A DNA stretch of 64,000 nt, taken from positions 5,505,001-5,569,000 of the forward strand of contig NZ_CP159837.1 in the NCBI RefSeq assembly GCF_040564635.1, given 5' to 3'. Numbering within the stretch: the stretch's first letter is position 1; the number at the start of each line of letters is the position of its first letter. The notes below the pieces were generated by a model. The model did not search any database and had not been told where the DNA came from. It saw nothing but the letters and a program-made list of their open reading frames with translations. This DNA is from Planktothricoides raciborskii GIHE-MW2. GTDB taxonomy: Bacteria; Cyanobacteriota; Cyanobacteriia; Cyanobacteriales; Laspinemataceae. A program made the position numbers and the translations under genes. This document shows positions 20,297-29,397 of the stretch, in pieces.

Positions 20297-20905
20297 TTAG
20301 GCTTGGCGCGAGTAGTATTCAACCACTAGCAGTTCATTAATTTGCAAGGCCACCCACTCCCGTTCGACCAGTCCGTTGACTTTGCCGGTCAATTTTTCTT
20401 TTTCAAATTCTAAATGGCTCGGCAAGTGAGCCAAACCGGGAGATTGCAGATTAGCTTTGACCATTTCTCGTGACTTTTCCCGGTCTCTAACCGCAATCAC
20501 ATCCCCTGGACGACAGCTATAGCTAGGAATATTCACCGCCCGACCATTCACCATAATATGACCATGATTGACCAATTGGCGAGCTGCAGGAATTGTCGGT
20601 GCCATACCTAGGCGAAAAACGGTGTTATCCAAACGCATTTCCAGCAGTTGCAGCAGCACCAAACCCGTAGAACCAGTCGCCCGACGAGCTCGACGCACAT
20701 AGCGCAGCATTTGCTTTTCGCTTAAGCCATAGTTAAAGCGCAGTTTCTGCTTTTCTTCCAAGCGGATCGCGTATTCAGAGCGCTTCCGACGGGCTTGACC
20801 ATGTTGGCCAGGGGGATAAGCACGCTTGGCACTTTTACGAGTTAAACCGGGCAGTTCTCCCAGACGACGAATGACTCTGAGACGAGCGCCTCTGTATCTT
20901 GACAT
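20297..20905 (-). CDS. rpsD: 30S ribosomal protein S4
   Basis: 202 residues, the normal length. It starts [21 protein letters not shown] with the S4 N-domain ([24 protein letters not shown]), followed by the S4 RNA-binding domain ([30 protein letters not shown]) and the tail [14 protein letters not shown]4 nucleates assembly of the 30S body by binding 16S rRNA. In cyanobacteria rpsD is often unlinked from the other ribosomal operons, as here. A tandem repeat tract lies upstream. Confidence 0.97.
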   Translation of the reverse strand: MSRYRGARLRVIRRLGELPGLTRKSAKRAYPPGQHGQARRKRSEYAIRLEEKQKLRFNYGLSEKQMLRYVRRARRATGSTGLVLLQLLEMRLDNTVFRLGMAPTIPAARQLVNHGHIMVNGRAVNIPSYSCRPGDVIAVRDREKSREMVKANLQSPGLAHLPSHLEFEKEKLTGKVNGLVEREWVALQINELLVVEYYSRQA

Positions 20906-21072
20906 ATCTTATTGACTCCGTTGGTCTTAATTTTACCCAGACTCTCTATTATAAAACGGGAAAGTAAAATCAGCGATCAAAATTCACAAAATCAAAATTC
21001 AGAAAATCCTGATGTGGATCGATGTGGATCAAAGCATAGGGCAGAGGCAACTGAGTCGATGGCTGTTGACGC

Positions 21073-21150
21073 TTTATCTCTATCTATCTCCGTATCTATC
21101 TCCGTATCTATCTCGGTATCTATCTCGGTATCTATCTCCGTATCTCCGTT
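21073..21150. repeat. 12-bp tandem repeat (TATCTCCGTATC type)
   Basis: Roughly six copies of a 12-bp unit, TATCTC(C/G)GTATC, with few substitutions, upstream of rpsD on its 5' side. It sits inside spurious open frames that read SISV repeats. Likely a slippage-prone microsatellite. Confidence 0.8.
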
Positions 21151-21274
21151 CATCAGTTTTTTCCGCCACAGCTTGCCTATAACCGGGCAATTCCGGGAAA
21201 AGCTACCTGTCAACTACCAACAATCACAGATTACAATTCATATATAAAGTTTTCTCAATTTTTGCAGGCTACTT

Positions 21275-21832
21275 ATGAAACAAAAACCGACCAAAACTGC
21301 TGGGCATTACCCCGCTAGAGGAAAAATGATCGGCCTTAAGCATTTGGTGATTTCCGTTTTGCCAATGGCATTTTGCGTGATGCCATTGGCGAATCCAGCG
21401 ATCGCGGCGAAAAATAAGTACGACCAATGTGCCGGTTCCCTGATGAACTTGAATCTCAGTCCCCAAGAGGTTGCTCGAAGCTGTAGCCAAAGTCTCGATC
21501 CGGAAAATTTGGCCAGTTGTGTGGTGGATATCGCCGGGGGTACGGATATTCTGGCGGTGGATGCTTTGGCCACTTGTAGGCTGGTGCGTCGTCCTTTAGA
21601 GTTGGCAACTTGTGTGGTCGATATTAGTAAAGTGGGTACGGCTGCGGATGCTCCGGCTATTTTAGACCACTGTCGTCGCAGCTTGTTGCCGGAGAATTTT
21701 TCTAAATGTGTTTCGGGTCTGGTGAATCAGACGGATTTGGGTACTACGGCTGCTTTGAGATATTGCATTGATGGCAGCGATCGCGATCGTAATTTGAATT
21801 TAAGCGAGCTGCCCACGGATTTCCGCCAATAA
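21275..21832 (+). CDS. Secreted protein with three Cys-bounded repeats
   Basis: 185 residues. A signal peptide (LKHLVISVLPMAFCVMPLA, cleavage after PAIAA) directs it to the periplasm or lumen. The mature part has three repeats of about 32 residues, each running from a Cys through P.(N/E)(L/F)..C to a closing Cys (LDPENLASC; RRPLELATC; LLPENFSKC), so disulfides are likely. Similar short Cys-repeat proteins occur in cyanobacteria without known function. An alternative start at 21326, with AGAGG just upstream, would give a more standard signal peptide. A hairpin (21840-21861) follows. Confidence 0.75.
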   Translation: MKQKPTKTAGHYPARGKMIGLKHLVISVLPMAFCVMPLANPAIAAKNKYDQCAGSLMNLNLSPQEVARSCSQSLDPENLASCVVDIAGGTDILAVDALATCRLVRRPLELATCVVDISKVGTAADAPAILDHCRRSLLPENFSKCVSGLVNQTDLGTTAALRYCIDGSDRDRNLNLSELPTDFRQ

Positions 21833-21839
21833 GCCCCCA

Positions 21840-21861
21840 GCAGCCCCCAAGGAGGGGCTGC
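21840..21861 (+). terminator. Hairpin after the Cys-repeat gene
   Basis: GCAGCCCC (21840-21847) pairs with GGGGCTGC (21854-21861) 7 bp after the stop; no T-run. A second hairpin (CCTAGC with GCTAGG, about 21931-21955) lies between T/A-rich flanks and may be the actual terminator. Confidence 0.5.
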
Positions 21862-22150
21862 CTAGGCGGAATGGGGCTGTTGACTGCGGTGAGGCGGCGA
21901 TTTTGAGGCGGCGATTTTGTGATTAAAAAACCTAGCTAATTTTCACAATTCGCTAGGCTGTTAATAAAATTTAAATTCTGTATTTAATAGTCACATGATG
22001 TAACTTAAATTTAGCAAAATTTTCTGATCTTAGGATTCTATCGTCTCCCTTGAGTAATCCCGATAGGCTTAGTAAATTTTTGATTACAAAACTTTACACT
22101 CGCAAAAATTGCCCTCATTGAATCGAAGGATGGGTGGGGCGTGAACGAAG

Positions 22151-22516
22151 CTATCGCGTCAGCGAATCGCCAATGCGAACACTATCAAGCAGTTGCTCTT
22201 TAATCTTTGTGCCATAAGCTTTACGAATTTCGTTCTTGGTTAGCGACTGGGAACGCTGTTCATCCAATGTTTGAGTAGGATTTATATGATTTGGTCGGTT
22301 TCCCTTTGCCTTGGTTGTGGTCTGATGTTCTTTGAGCAAGCGGTTATAAGTTCGATAAGGAATGTAATGCAGAGGGTTGTATCCTCCAAAGCGCAAGATG
22401 AGAACGCAAGCCCAAGAATATTTGCCAGCTAAAATTGCTTCAACCACTTGTTCAAACTGGTCTAAAGTCATTACCTTGTCAAGTTTGCTTTCGGGATAAG
22501 AAATTTCGTAATGCAT
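22151..22516 (-). CDS. HetP-like protein
   Basis: 121 residues. The segment MTLDQFEQVVEAILAGKYSW followed by ACVLILRFGGYNPLHYIP and YRTYNRLLKEH matches the conserved core of the HetP family, which controls commitment to heterocyst formation in Anabaena (HetP and its homologues Alr2902, Alr3234, Asl1930). Homologues also occur in filaments that form no heterocysts, where their role is unknown. The C-terminal 50 residues are polar and variable. AGGAG lies 8 nt before the ATG. The assignment rests on my memory of the family. Confidence 0.7.
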   Translation of the reverse strand: MHYEISYPESKLDKVMTLDQFEQVVEAILAGKYSWACVLILRFGGYNPLHYIPYRTYNRLLKEHQTTTKAKGNRPNHINPTQTLDEQRSQSLTKNEIRKAYGTKIKEQLLDSVRIGDSLTR

Positions 22517-22664
22517 TTTGATTTCTCCTGATTTACAAGGCGGTGATTAGAGTGAGACTTTGAAAATTAAAGGTTTCAAGGTCTCATCTCTTACCTAAGT
22601 TGTGCAATGAGTATGTTAAAAATCGGCTGATAGCCAGGGGAAAAAGTGAGTATTTTATTAATTT

Positions 22665-22704
22665 TTGGGAGGCATTGGGAGGCATTGGGAGGCATTGGGA
22701 GGCA
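22665..22704. repeat. 10-bp tandem repeat TTGGGAGGCA x4
   Basis: Four exact copies of TTGGGAGGCA in an otherwise non-coding region. Confidence 0.9.
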
Positions 22705-22876
22705 ATTTGAGCAATGATTTGATTCGGTTAAAGCCCCTTTGCCAGCGGAACTGATCTAAGACCCCCCGGACAACGCTCAGACGATCTAGGAATTCACGGA
22801 TTAACCGGGTGCGATCGCATCAGATTTGTCTATTTTTACAATAAGTAAGATTTCGCGTAAACGTAGGCAATCATCG

Positions 22877-22955
22877 TTAACTTTACCAAATCTTTAAACA
22901 ACTTGGGTATTTTTCGGGGTTTTTACGGATTTTTTTAAAGATTTGGTAAAGTTAA
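22877..22955. repeat. 22-bp perfect inverted repeat
   Basis: Arms at 22877-22898 and 22934-22955 are exact complements; 35 bp lie between them. The right-arm sequence, with its preceding T-run (22930-22951), recurs exactly at 27554-27575, so this is a dispersed element. Confidence 0.85.
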
Positions 22956-23056
22956 ACAACGTAACATTTGCGTATTTATACGGAAATGTTGACTTTCAGG
23001 AAATGAGATGTCCATCTTTGCTGGGGTTTTTCGATTGGGGAAAACCTTCCTCACCC

Positions 23057-23308
23057 CTACCATCTGAATTTGGGGGCAAAAACGCTCATTTTTTGGTTCG
23101 CCAACGCATCCAAAAACAATATAATAATGTCAGGAATAACCACGCCGATGTACGTACAGCAAAATCTAGCCGAGGCGATCGGTACATTCGATAAAGACTG
23201 TGTATTCACTTCAATAAATTCGTTGACATGAGGTTCAACAAAATTGCTATAGTAATTTTCCAGGACTTGTCGTTCTTTCCATTTATCTTGTTGAGTATCA
23301 GTATCCAT
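23057..23308 (-). CDS. Possible small protein with one membrane segment
   Basis: 83 residues with a good ribosome site (AAGAGGTG, 6 nt before the ATG). The first 45 residues are polar (MDTDTQQDKWKERQVLENYY); a hydrophobic segment follows (CTYIGVVIPDIIILFLDAL). No family recognised. The region around it appears decayed and other frames are also open, so this may be a fragment or chance. Confidence 0.3.
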   Translation of the reverse strand: MDTDTQQDKWKERQVLENYYSNFVEPHVNEFIEVNTQSLSNVPIASARFCCTYIGVVIPDIIILFLDALANQKMSVFAPKFRW

Positions 23309-23496
23309 AATTCACCTCTTATGGCTTTGATTTGTGCCTTTGAGGTGAATTGTTTCTTTGGGCTTTGCCCAATCCAAGTTGCCCAAACAAATCGCGAAAC
23401 CTTTGATATAATTAGCGTTGAGGCTTGAATCAACCCACTGCCTTTGGGCGAACTCACCCAGACCAAGCAGCCGCAACTTTTACTGAAAATGTCAGA

Positions 23497-23946
23497 ATGT
23501 CACGAAAATACGCTAAAAACGAAATTACCAGGGGCAATGTTCTAAGATTTGTTGATGCATTACTTGCCCTGGCTTATGGGGAGATTATTCTTGCAGAAGA
23601 TAAGCTGGAGACTACATTCAAAATTGAATGGGTAGGAAAAGATGCGAATCATTTGTTCGTATCTGGCGAGACTTGGATTGTCACCAGCAAAAGAACTGGA
23701 CGTAAAAAAAAGCGTGAATTCGGCACCACAAAAAATGATTTGTGGATCTTAATGAAAGAATATCGGCAGTATGAGACAGCCTTAAGGCTGCCGAAAAATC
23801 AAGATAATACTCCGGTAAATTACAATAATAAACAACCACAAGCCTTTCAGGATATTTTTAGTTGCTTGACAGACTTAGGAATATTTAAATATGACCAAAA
23901 GCATAAGAATAGACAAGAGTGCAAAATAAAGGATCGATCCCCCTAA
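23497..23946 (+). CDS. Hypothetical protein, possibly a remnant of a STAND/effector-associated gene
   Basis: 149 residues from ATG 23497; a TTG at 23425 could add 24. Pattern: an N-terminal helical part (RGNVLRFVDALLALAYGE), a beta-rich middle (FKIEWVGKDANHLFVSGETW) and a C-terminal helix-strand part (QDIFSCLTDLGIF). This resembles, weakly, small N-terminal domains found before NACHT/NB-ARC ATPases in cyanobacteria; that is an impression, not a match. No ATPase follows; instead only broken frames are seen downstream. No ribosome site is visible. Confidence 0.4.
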   Translation: MSRKYAKNEITRGNVLRFVDALLALAYGEIILAEDKLETTFKIEWVGKDANHLFVSGETWIVTSKRTGRKKKREFGTTKNDLWILMKEYRQYETALRLPKNQDNTPVNYNNKQPQAFQDIFSCLTDLGIFKYDQKHKNRQECKIKDRSP

Positions 23947-24047
23947 CCGATGGCGGAAAAGGGCGCCACTCGGCTTTTTATAATTTTGCCAGAGGTCTAA
24001 TATAGATAACCATAGCCGTTATTGTAAATTTTATATACAGCTTGAGT

Positions 24048-24274
24048 ATAGTCAGAGTAAAGCTACTAAAAATAAACAATTAGAAGTAATTAAGTGGTTA
24101 TTAGATAAAAATTTAGGTGTTGAAGAATCTCCGTTATCAGATAAGACAAATTACCCATAAAACACCAGCGAACATCCTGACCAAAAGCTATATACAGCCT
24201 TACTTAAACTTGATTACAACATGAATATCCAGATATTAGAGAAGCCGGAGAATATTTTCCAAGCTATTTGAAAA
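24048..24274 (+). pseudogene. Gene remnant with frameshift
   Basis: A frame reading KNKQLEVIKWLLDKNLGVEE up to a stop near 24160 is followed in another frame by PDQKLYTALLKLDYNMNIQ. The two pieces look like one coding sequence broken by a frameshift. It follows the 23497 gene on the same strand and may have been part of it. Family not identified. Confidence 0.3.
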
Positions 24275-24331
24275 AAAGGTAATTTAGCATCAGCTTGATA
24301 ACCTAGGGTGGGCAATGCCCACCAGAAAAAT

Positions 24332-24585
24332 GTTGGGTTTCTGGAAAGGTTGAAACATGATCGCCGATTTGGGGAACAACGCTTGCAACAAGTGGCAGGG
24401 TTATTGCTGGCTTATGTACGGCGGGATTTAAATCATCCTGATTTTTATTATCGAGATTTTGCCGAGTCCTAACTGGACTGGCCGCCGCTATATCAGAAAT
24501 TAACCCGGTTTCATGGTAAATTATTAAAATTTAAAGCGTTATTTCCCCATGACCGCATTTTTCCCACAAAAAAACCGGGTTTTTG
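24332..24585 (+). pseudogene. Gene remnant with an internal stop
   Basis: An 85-codon frame reading FGEQRLQQVAGLLLAYVRRD ... DFYYRDFAES is broken by one TAA (about 24469) and continues in frame as LDWPPLYQKLTRFHGKLLKF to the lepA terminator. No start codon with a ribosome site. Composition is gene-like but the family is not recognised. Confidence 0.35.
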
Positions 24586-24597
24586 ACTAAACCCGGT
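24568..24597 (-). terminator. Rho-independent terminator of lepA
   Basis: On the minus strand ACCGGGTTT (24597-24589) pairs with AAACCCGGT (24582-24574) around a 6-nt loop, then a run of seven T. It begins 14 bp after the lepA stop. Confidence 0.85.
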
Positions 24598-24610
24598 GGA
24601 GACAAAACGA

Positions 24611-26422
24611 TTAACTTTGATCGAGTTTTAATACTGCCATGAAAGCTTCTTGGGGTACATCAACGGTACCGATCGCCTTCATGCGTTTTTTCCCTTTCGC
24701 TTGTTTTTGGAGTAATTTCTTCTTCCGGCTAATATCACCGCCATAACATTTGGCCAACACATCCTTACGCAACGCGGGAATATGTTCGCTGGCAATCACC
24801 CGACTGCCGATCGCCGCTTGAATAGGCACCTTAAACTGATGACGGGGAATTAATTCCTTCAGTTTTTCCACCAAAGAGCGACCGACATTATAAGCCTTAT
24901 CGCGATGGACAATCATCGCCAAAGCATCCACCGGGTCATTATTAATCAAAATATCCATCCGCACCAGGGGATTTTCCCGATAGCCAATCAAATGGTATTC
25001 CATGCTGGCATAGCCGCGAGAGCGAGACTTCATCTGGTCGAAAAAGTCCGTCACCACTTCAGCCAAAGGCACCTCATAGATCAAAGCTGTCCGTCCTTGG
25101 GCGAGATATTTCATATCCTTAAATATGCCACGGCGATTTTGCCCCAGTTCCATCAAAGTGCCCACAAATTCCTCTGGAGTAATCATCTCCACCTGGACAT
25201 AAGGCTCCTCGATTTTTTCCCGTTCTGTCGGTTCGGGCAAATGACTGGGATTATCCACTAGCACCACATCTCCCTGTACCGTCGTCACCCGGTAAACCAC
25301 CGAAGGAGAAGTGGTAATTAAATCCAAATTATACTCGCGTTCCAAACGTTCTTGGACAATTTCCATGTGCAACAAGCCCAAGAAACCGCAACGGAACCCA
25401 AATCCCATGGCGCTAGAAGTTTCCGGTTCATAAGACAAGGCGGCATCATTCAGCCGGAGTTTTTCCAAGGCTTCCCGTAAATCGCCAAACTGATCGGCGT
25501 CTGTGGGAAATAAACCAGAAAACACCATTGGTTGGGCTTCTTTATAACCGGGCAACGGTTGGGCTGCGGGTTGTTTCGCCAAAGTAATCGTATCCCCAAC
25601 TCGGGCATCTTGCACCGCTTTAATCGCCGCTGCGATATAGCCCACTTCCCCCGCATGGAGTTCGTCTACTTGTTTTTGATAAGGAGCGAGGACTCCGAGT
25701 TCGTCAATTTCATATTCCTTACCAGTGGCCATCAAGCGGATGCGATCGCCCTTTTTCACCGTCCCATCCATCACCCGGAAATAGACAATCACCCCGCGAT
25801 AGGCATCGTAATAACTATCAAAAATCAGTGCCCGCAAGGGTTCCAACACCGTATCTGCGGGTGCGGGGACTAGATGGACAATCGACTCTAGAATTTCCGG
25901 TATGCCGATGCCTTCTTTCGCTGATGCCAAAATTGCACCACTACAATCTAAGCCAATAATCTGCTCGATTTCTTCCTTCACCCGGTCTGGTTCCGCCCCA
26001 GGCAGATCAATTTTATTTAAAACGGGGATAACTTCTAAATTGTGCTCCAAAGCCAGGTAAACATTTGCCAAGGTTTGCGCCTCGACTCCCTGGGAAGCAT
26101 CGACCACCAACAAAGCCCCTTCACACGCGGCCAAACTGCGGGACACTTCATAAGAAAAATCCACATGCCCCGGAGTATCAATCAGATTCAACACATAATC
26201 TTGGCCATCACTGGCCTTATAATTCATCCGGGCGGCTTGCAGTTTAATCGTAATCCCGCGCTCCCGTTCTAAGTCCATGTTGTCAAGAAACTGTTGTTTC
26301 ATCTGACGGTCATCGACGGTGCCGGTAATATGTAACAGGCGATCGGCCAGGGTAGACTTACCGTGGTCGATGTGAGCAATAATCGAAAAATTACGAATCC
26401 GAGAAACAGGAACGTCGGTCAT
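24611..26422 (-). CDS. lepA: Elongation factor 4 (back-translocase LepA)
   Basis: 603 residues, full length. The GTPase domain has G1 AHIDHGKST, switch region RGITIK, G3 DTPGH, G4 NKID and G5 SAKEG. Domain II, an EF-G-like domain ([21 protein letters not shown]), and the LepA-specific C-terminal domain ([27 protein letters not shown]) follow. It binds translating ribosomes and is thought to remodel stalled or pre-translocation complexes under ionic or temperature stress. Single gene with its own terminator. Confidence 0.97.
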   Translation of the reverse strand: MTDVPVSRIRNFSIIAHIDHGKSTLADRLLHITGTVDDRQMKQQFLDNMDLERERGITIKLQAARMNYKASDGQDYVLNLIDTPGHVDFSYEVSRSLAACEGALLVVDASQGVEAQTLANVYLALEHNLEVIPVLNKIDLPGAEPDRVKEEIEQIIGLDCSGAILASAKEGIGIPEILESIVHLVPAPADTVLEPLRALIFDSYYDAYRGVIVYFRVMDGTVKKGDRIRLMATGKEYEIDELGVLAPYQKQVDELHAGEVGYIAAAIKAVQDARVGDTITLAKQPAAQPLPGYKEAQPMVFSGLFPTDADQFGDLREALEKLRLNDAALSYEPETSSAMGFGFRCGFLGLLHMEIVQERLEREYNLDLITTSPSVVYRVTTVQGDVVLVDNPSHLPEPTEREKIEEPYVQVEMITPEEFVGTLMELGQNRRGIFKDMKYLAQGRTALIYEVPLAEVVTDFFDQMKSRSRGYASMEYHLIGYRENPLVRMDILINNDPVDALAMIVHRDKAYNVGRSLVEKLKELIPRHQFKVPIQAAIGSRVIASEHIPALRKDVLAKCYGGDISRKKKLLQKQAKGKKRMKAIGTVDVPQEAFMAVLKLDQS

Positions 26423-26876
26423 GGGTTTGGCTGTGTTAGACAGATAAACAGTTAACGATCAATTCACTCAACAAGATGCCCGGATTCCCACCAACGGCAT
26501 CCTCGGCGATCGAAATCGACAACTTAACATATTGTAAATATATATTGTAAATATATTGTAATCCTTTCCTGTAAACGCGGGCATTGTTCGTTTCCAGGGA
26601 TAACCTGGGAACGAGAAGCGATGCGCTTTTAGTTTTTTGCCGTTGACAGGCGCCAGAAAACCGCCAATCAAGTCAGGGTATGGTTTTTTTCACCAAAGGC
26701 AGAAATATTTGAATATCTTCACAATAATTGCCCTAAACCCTTATTCTGCCGTCACCTGGCTTCACCCTTGAGGCCAAAATCATCGTACAATTAATTATTG
26801 ATACGAGGCTTCAGCACTTAGCCAATCCTCTATTAAGTTTTTCAGTTGTTTTGGTGAATTTTTTGGATTTTTTATT
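26423..26876. other. Intergenic region with ATATTGTAAAT repeats
   Basis: No gene seen. TATATTGTAAATATA-type short repeats lie at about 26527-26561, and a CGTTTCCAGGGATAACCTGGGAACG-like hairpin near 26588-26613, related to a hairpin at 57387. Confidence 0.45.
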
Positions 26877-27107
26877 ATGGATGAACAGATCGTAGAGTAT
26901 CGTAGATCCCCTCAGAAGGTAGAGTTGTCTGTGCATCTGGATTCTCAACTGGTCGAGCAAATCAACCACTTGACGAACGATCCGAGCAAGGTGATTGAAA
27001 CGGCTCTACGACAGTGGCTTCGAGGTGAATTGAAACAAGATGATGATTTGACTCGTAACCTTTTGCGGAATCCACCTGTGCCGCCGAGAGGTGAGTGGAA
27101 TGATTAA
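26877..27107 (+). CDS. Ribbon-helix-helix (CopG/MetJ-type) DNA-binding protein, possible orphan antitoxin
   Basis: 76 residues. KVELSVHLDSQLVEQINHLT gives the beta-strand and first helix, and DPSKVIETALRQWLRGE the second helix of a ribbon-helix-helix dimer. The polar tail (RNPPVPPRGEWND) is like the toxin-binding tails of CcdA/VapB-type antitoxins. No toxin gene is next to it: the next 750 bp are non-coding and a terminator follows the stop at once. It may be an orphan antitoxin or a stand-alone regulator. Confidence 0.7.
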   Translation: MDEQIVEYRRSPQKVELSVHLDSQLVEQINHLTNDPSKVIETALRQWLRGELKQDDDLTRNLLRNPPVPPRGEWND

Positions 27108-27120
27108 AAAATCATAACAC

Positions 27121-27160
27121 AAAAAACATGGATGTATTCTCTATACATTCATGTTTTTTT
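27121..27160 (+). terminator. Terminator after the RHH gene
   Basis: An A-rich stem (AAAAACATGGATGTAT with ATACATTCATGTTTTT, one G-U) ending in a run of T, 14 bp after the stop codon. A second palindrome built of ATAATCGGCG units (27161-27190) follows directly. Confidence 0.8.
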
Positions 27161-27190
27161 ATAATCGGCGATAATCGGCGATTATCGCCG

Positions 27191-27861
27191 TGAGATTTTT
27201 GTTCTATGGAGTGCGGAGAATAGTCTGGACGCCCCGCGCCCTGGTATGTATTTAAGCCTCGATCGCATCTATAACGGCTCTCAATTGGCTCGCTTAAAAA
27301 TAAATGCTTGGCGATATATTTTATTGTAATTTTAATATTATTTATCTGTAATAAAGCTAGATGAAACTGTCGGCAATACCGAAAATATATTACAGTAGAG
27401 TACCGAAACCGTCCGTCGAAAATCAGTTTAAAATAAGTAATTTCTCTGATGATGAGACGAAATCCGTCCCGTGAGTATGTGGATGCTGTCTGGAAGGGAC
27501 TTTCCCAGAATTTAGTAACTATGTCCCAAGCTGTTTAGCAGACTCTTGGAATCTTTTTTTAAAGATTTGGTAAAGAATATCTCATCGGCGGGGAAAAGTT
27601 CAGGCAGATATGCAAAAATTTTAAGTAGATCCTCGGAGATAACGCCTCCCAGCCGGATCTCAGAATGTATTGATGCCCTGGTGAACCCCGACGGGGTATG
27701 CACTAAAGTTATCGCACATGAGAGCTACCCTCTCATGGATGTAATTTTAATGCCTAAATCTTCAATGTAGCTGATCCTATTATGAAAATTTTTGATCGGC
27801 ATAATTGGTTTTTAGGATGTTTAATTCATTAAAGAATAAATAAATTAGCTGAGGCTATTTT
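27191..27861. other. Region without a clear gene; contains a copy of a dispersed repeat
   Basis: Two short overlapping frames (27512-27703 minus, 27546-27770 plus with TTG start) lack convincing features. TTTTTTTAAAGATTTGGTAAAG at 27554-27575 is an exact copy of 22930-22951. The composition suggests decayed sequence. Confidence 0.4.
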
Positions 27862-28023
27862 GTGACAAATAAGCGGATAAAAATTGCAGTAAAGGGTAAG
27901 TTGAAATTGAAGAGTTGGGCAACTATCGAGATTCCTCGGCAAGAGGTAAAAATTTTGCTTTTGAAGGGTGAAAATGACAATGATTCAAGTGATGTACAAT
28001 CAATATACGGAATTTCTACTTGA
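27862..28023 (+). CDS. Possible 53-residue protein overlapping the kinase-like gene
   Basis: A GTG-started frame reading MTNKRIKIAVKGKLKLKSWA ... TIEIPRQEVKILLLKGEN, with GAGG 7 nt upstream. It overlaps the 5' end of the downstream gene by 50 bp in another frame, which would suit translational coupling. It is basic and shows a plausible beta-strand pattern, but no family is recognised and it may be chance. Confidence 0.3.
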   Translation: MTNKRIKIAVKGKLKLKSWATIEIPRQEVKILLLKGENDNDSSDVQSIYGIST

Positions 28024-29260
28024 GGCGATCGCTCGACTTAGGTCAGTGCAAGAACTTGCCGAATTATATGAGAAAACCGCCGATACCCTAGCTTCGGTTC
28101 TCGGAGTTAGTAAGTGTTTGATTTTCGATCAACCATTCAGTCAATTTTCCAGGGTGGTTGCAGCTTATGACCCAGCGGCAACCTGTCAATCTTGGTTGGG
28201 AACAAGCGCGAGCGGATTTCATCATTTCTATGTTCAAGAAGCCCTGAAAATTTTTCAGCCAATCACGATCAAAAACCTGCCCGCTGATTATCCATTCCCC
28301 GCTTATTCGTTAATGGCGATCGTCACTCGCTATAATCAGCAACCGAATGCTTTAATTTATTTATATCAGTGCGATCGCCCTCGGTCTTGGACCCAAGCGG
28401 AACTGGAATTTGTGCAACAGTTCGCCGCACAAGTGGGCTATTATATCGCTCACTTGACCTTGAAACAAGAATTAGAAGCATCCCGAAAAAAACTTAAACA
28501 AGCCACCAGCACCATAGAAAATTTCTTACAGAATATTAGTGATAAACTTCGCAACCCACTCAACGCAATTATTGGCTCTCTTACATTAGTATTAGATGAT
28601 GTATTTGAAGATCCAGAAGAACAGCGGGAATTTATTCAAGATGCTCACCATTCATCATTGAATCTCCTGAATATCATCAATGATTTATTACATTTTTCCT
28701 CCCTGCGACATAATCATATGTCCAAAGAATTGGGCAAACCTGTGAAATTAAGTAAACTGCTCAACGAAGTAGAGCGATTAACCCAACCGCGAGCCGATCA
28801 TCAAAAATTATATTTAAATATCATTAAACCGGCAAATTTTGATGACATTATTTTATCGGCCAATGAATCTCGATTATTGCAAGTATTCTTAAATGTTGTA
28901 GGCAATGGGATTAAATTCACTCACTCTGGGGGTGTCACCATTAGTTGTGAAGTAATTAATGAGGCGTTTGTGGTGCAGGGACAAGAATATCCTGGATGGG
29001 TAGAAATTCGGGTGAATGATACGGGAATTGGCGTTCCTAGTGAATATCTCCCACGAGTTTTTGAGCCTTTTTTTCAAGTTCACGATCCACGCACCAGTCC
29101 TTATCCCGGTACGGGTTTAGGTTTATCTATCTCTAAAAAATTAATAGAAATGATGGGAGGAGAAATGCATTTTTACAGTATGGGGGAAGGGTTGGGTTCA
29201 ACCACAATCTTTGCTGTACCACTTTATCAAACTCCGCTGAAAATTTATCGCGCTGCCTAG
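27974..29260 (+). CDS. GAF-domain histidine-kinase-like protein lacking the phospho-acceptor His
   Basis: 428 residues from the ATG at 27974 (AAGGG 5 nt upstream; a GTG at 27968 is possible). A GAF sensor (about 25-165) and a short coiled coil lead to a HisKA-like dimerisation helix (about 175-245). The H-box reads SDKLRNPLNAIIG where kinases have SHELRTPLNAIIG, so the phosphorylated His is Asp190. The ATPase domain is intact: N-box VVGNGIKFTHSGG, G1 NDTGIGVP, F-box PRVFEPFFQ, G2 GTGLGLSISKK. It has no membrane segment. It may regulate a partner kinase by heterodimerisation or bind ATP as a signal. No response regulator is adjacent. Confidence 0.85.
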   Translation: MTMIQVMYNQYTEFLLEAIARLRSVQELAELYEKTADTLASVLGVSKCLIFDQPFSQFSRVVAAYDPAATCQSWLGTSASGFHHFYVQEALKIFQPITIKNLPADYPFPAYSLMAIVTRYNQQPNALIYLYQCDRPRSWTQAELEFVQQFAAQVGYYIAHLTLKQELEASRKKLKQATSTIENFLQNISDKLRNPLNAIIGSLTLVLDDVFEDPEEQREFIQDAHHSSLNLLNIINDLLHFSSLRHNHMSKELGKPVKLSKLLNEVERLTQPRADHQKLYLNIIKPANFDDIILSANESRLLQVFLNVVGNGIKFTHSGGVTISCEVINEAFVVQGQEYPGWVEIRVNDTGIGVPSEYLPRVFEPFFQVHDPRTSPYPGTGLGLSISKKLIEMMGGEMHFYSMGEGLGSTTIFAVPLYQTPLKIYRAA

Positions 29261-29397
29261 CGATCGCCTGATTGAGGTATGCTTAAATTGGTCGCCACAG
29301 AAAAATTTAATTAAATTTTTTAATTAAAAATTCGCCCGAATTCGACGCTGATATCTCGTAAGCGATCGCAGATTAATCAACGCAGATTAATCAACTC

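Noticed and set aside
21073-21150. Possible CRISPR array
   Set aside because: The 12-bp units are contiguous, with no spacers; none of the tandem arrays in the window has repeat-spacer structure.
20912-21247. 111-codon frame and its minus-strand counterpart upstream of rpsD
   Set aside because: Both consist largely of a 12-bp tandem repeat translated as SISV or DTEI units.
22943-23194. 83-codon plus-strand frame
   Set aside because: It starts inside the arm of an inverted repeat and has no ribosome site.
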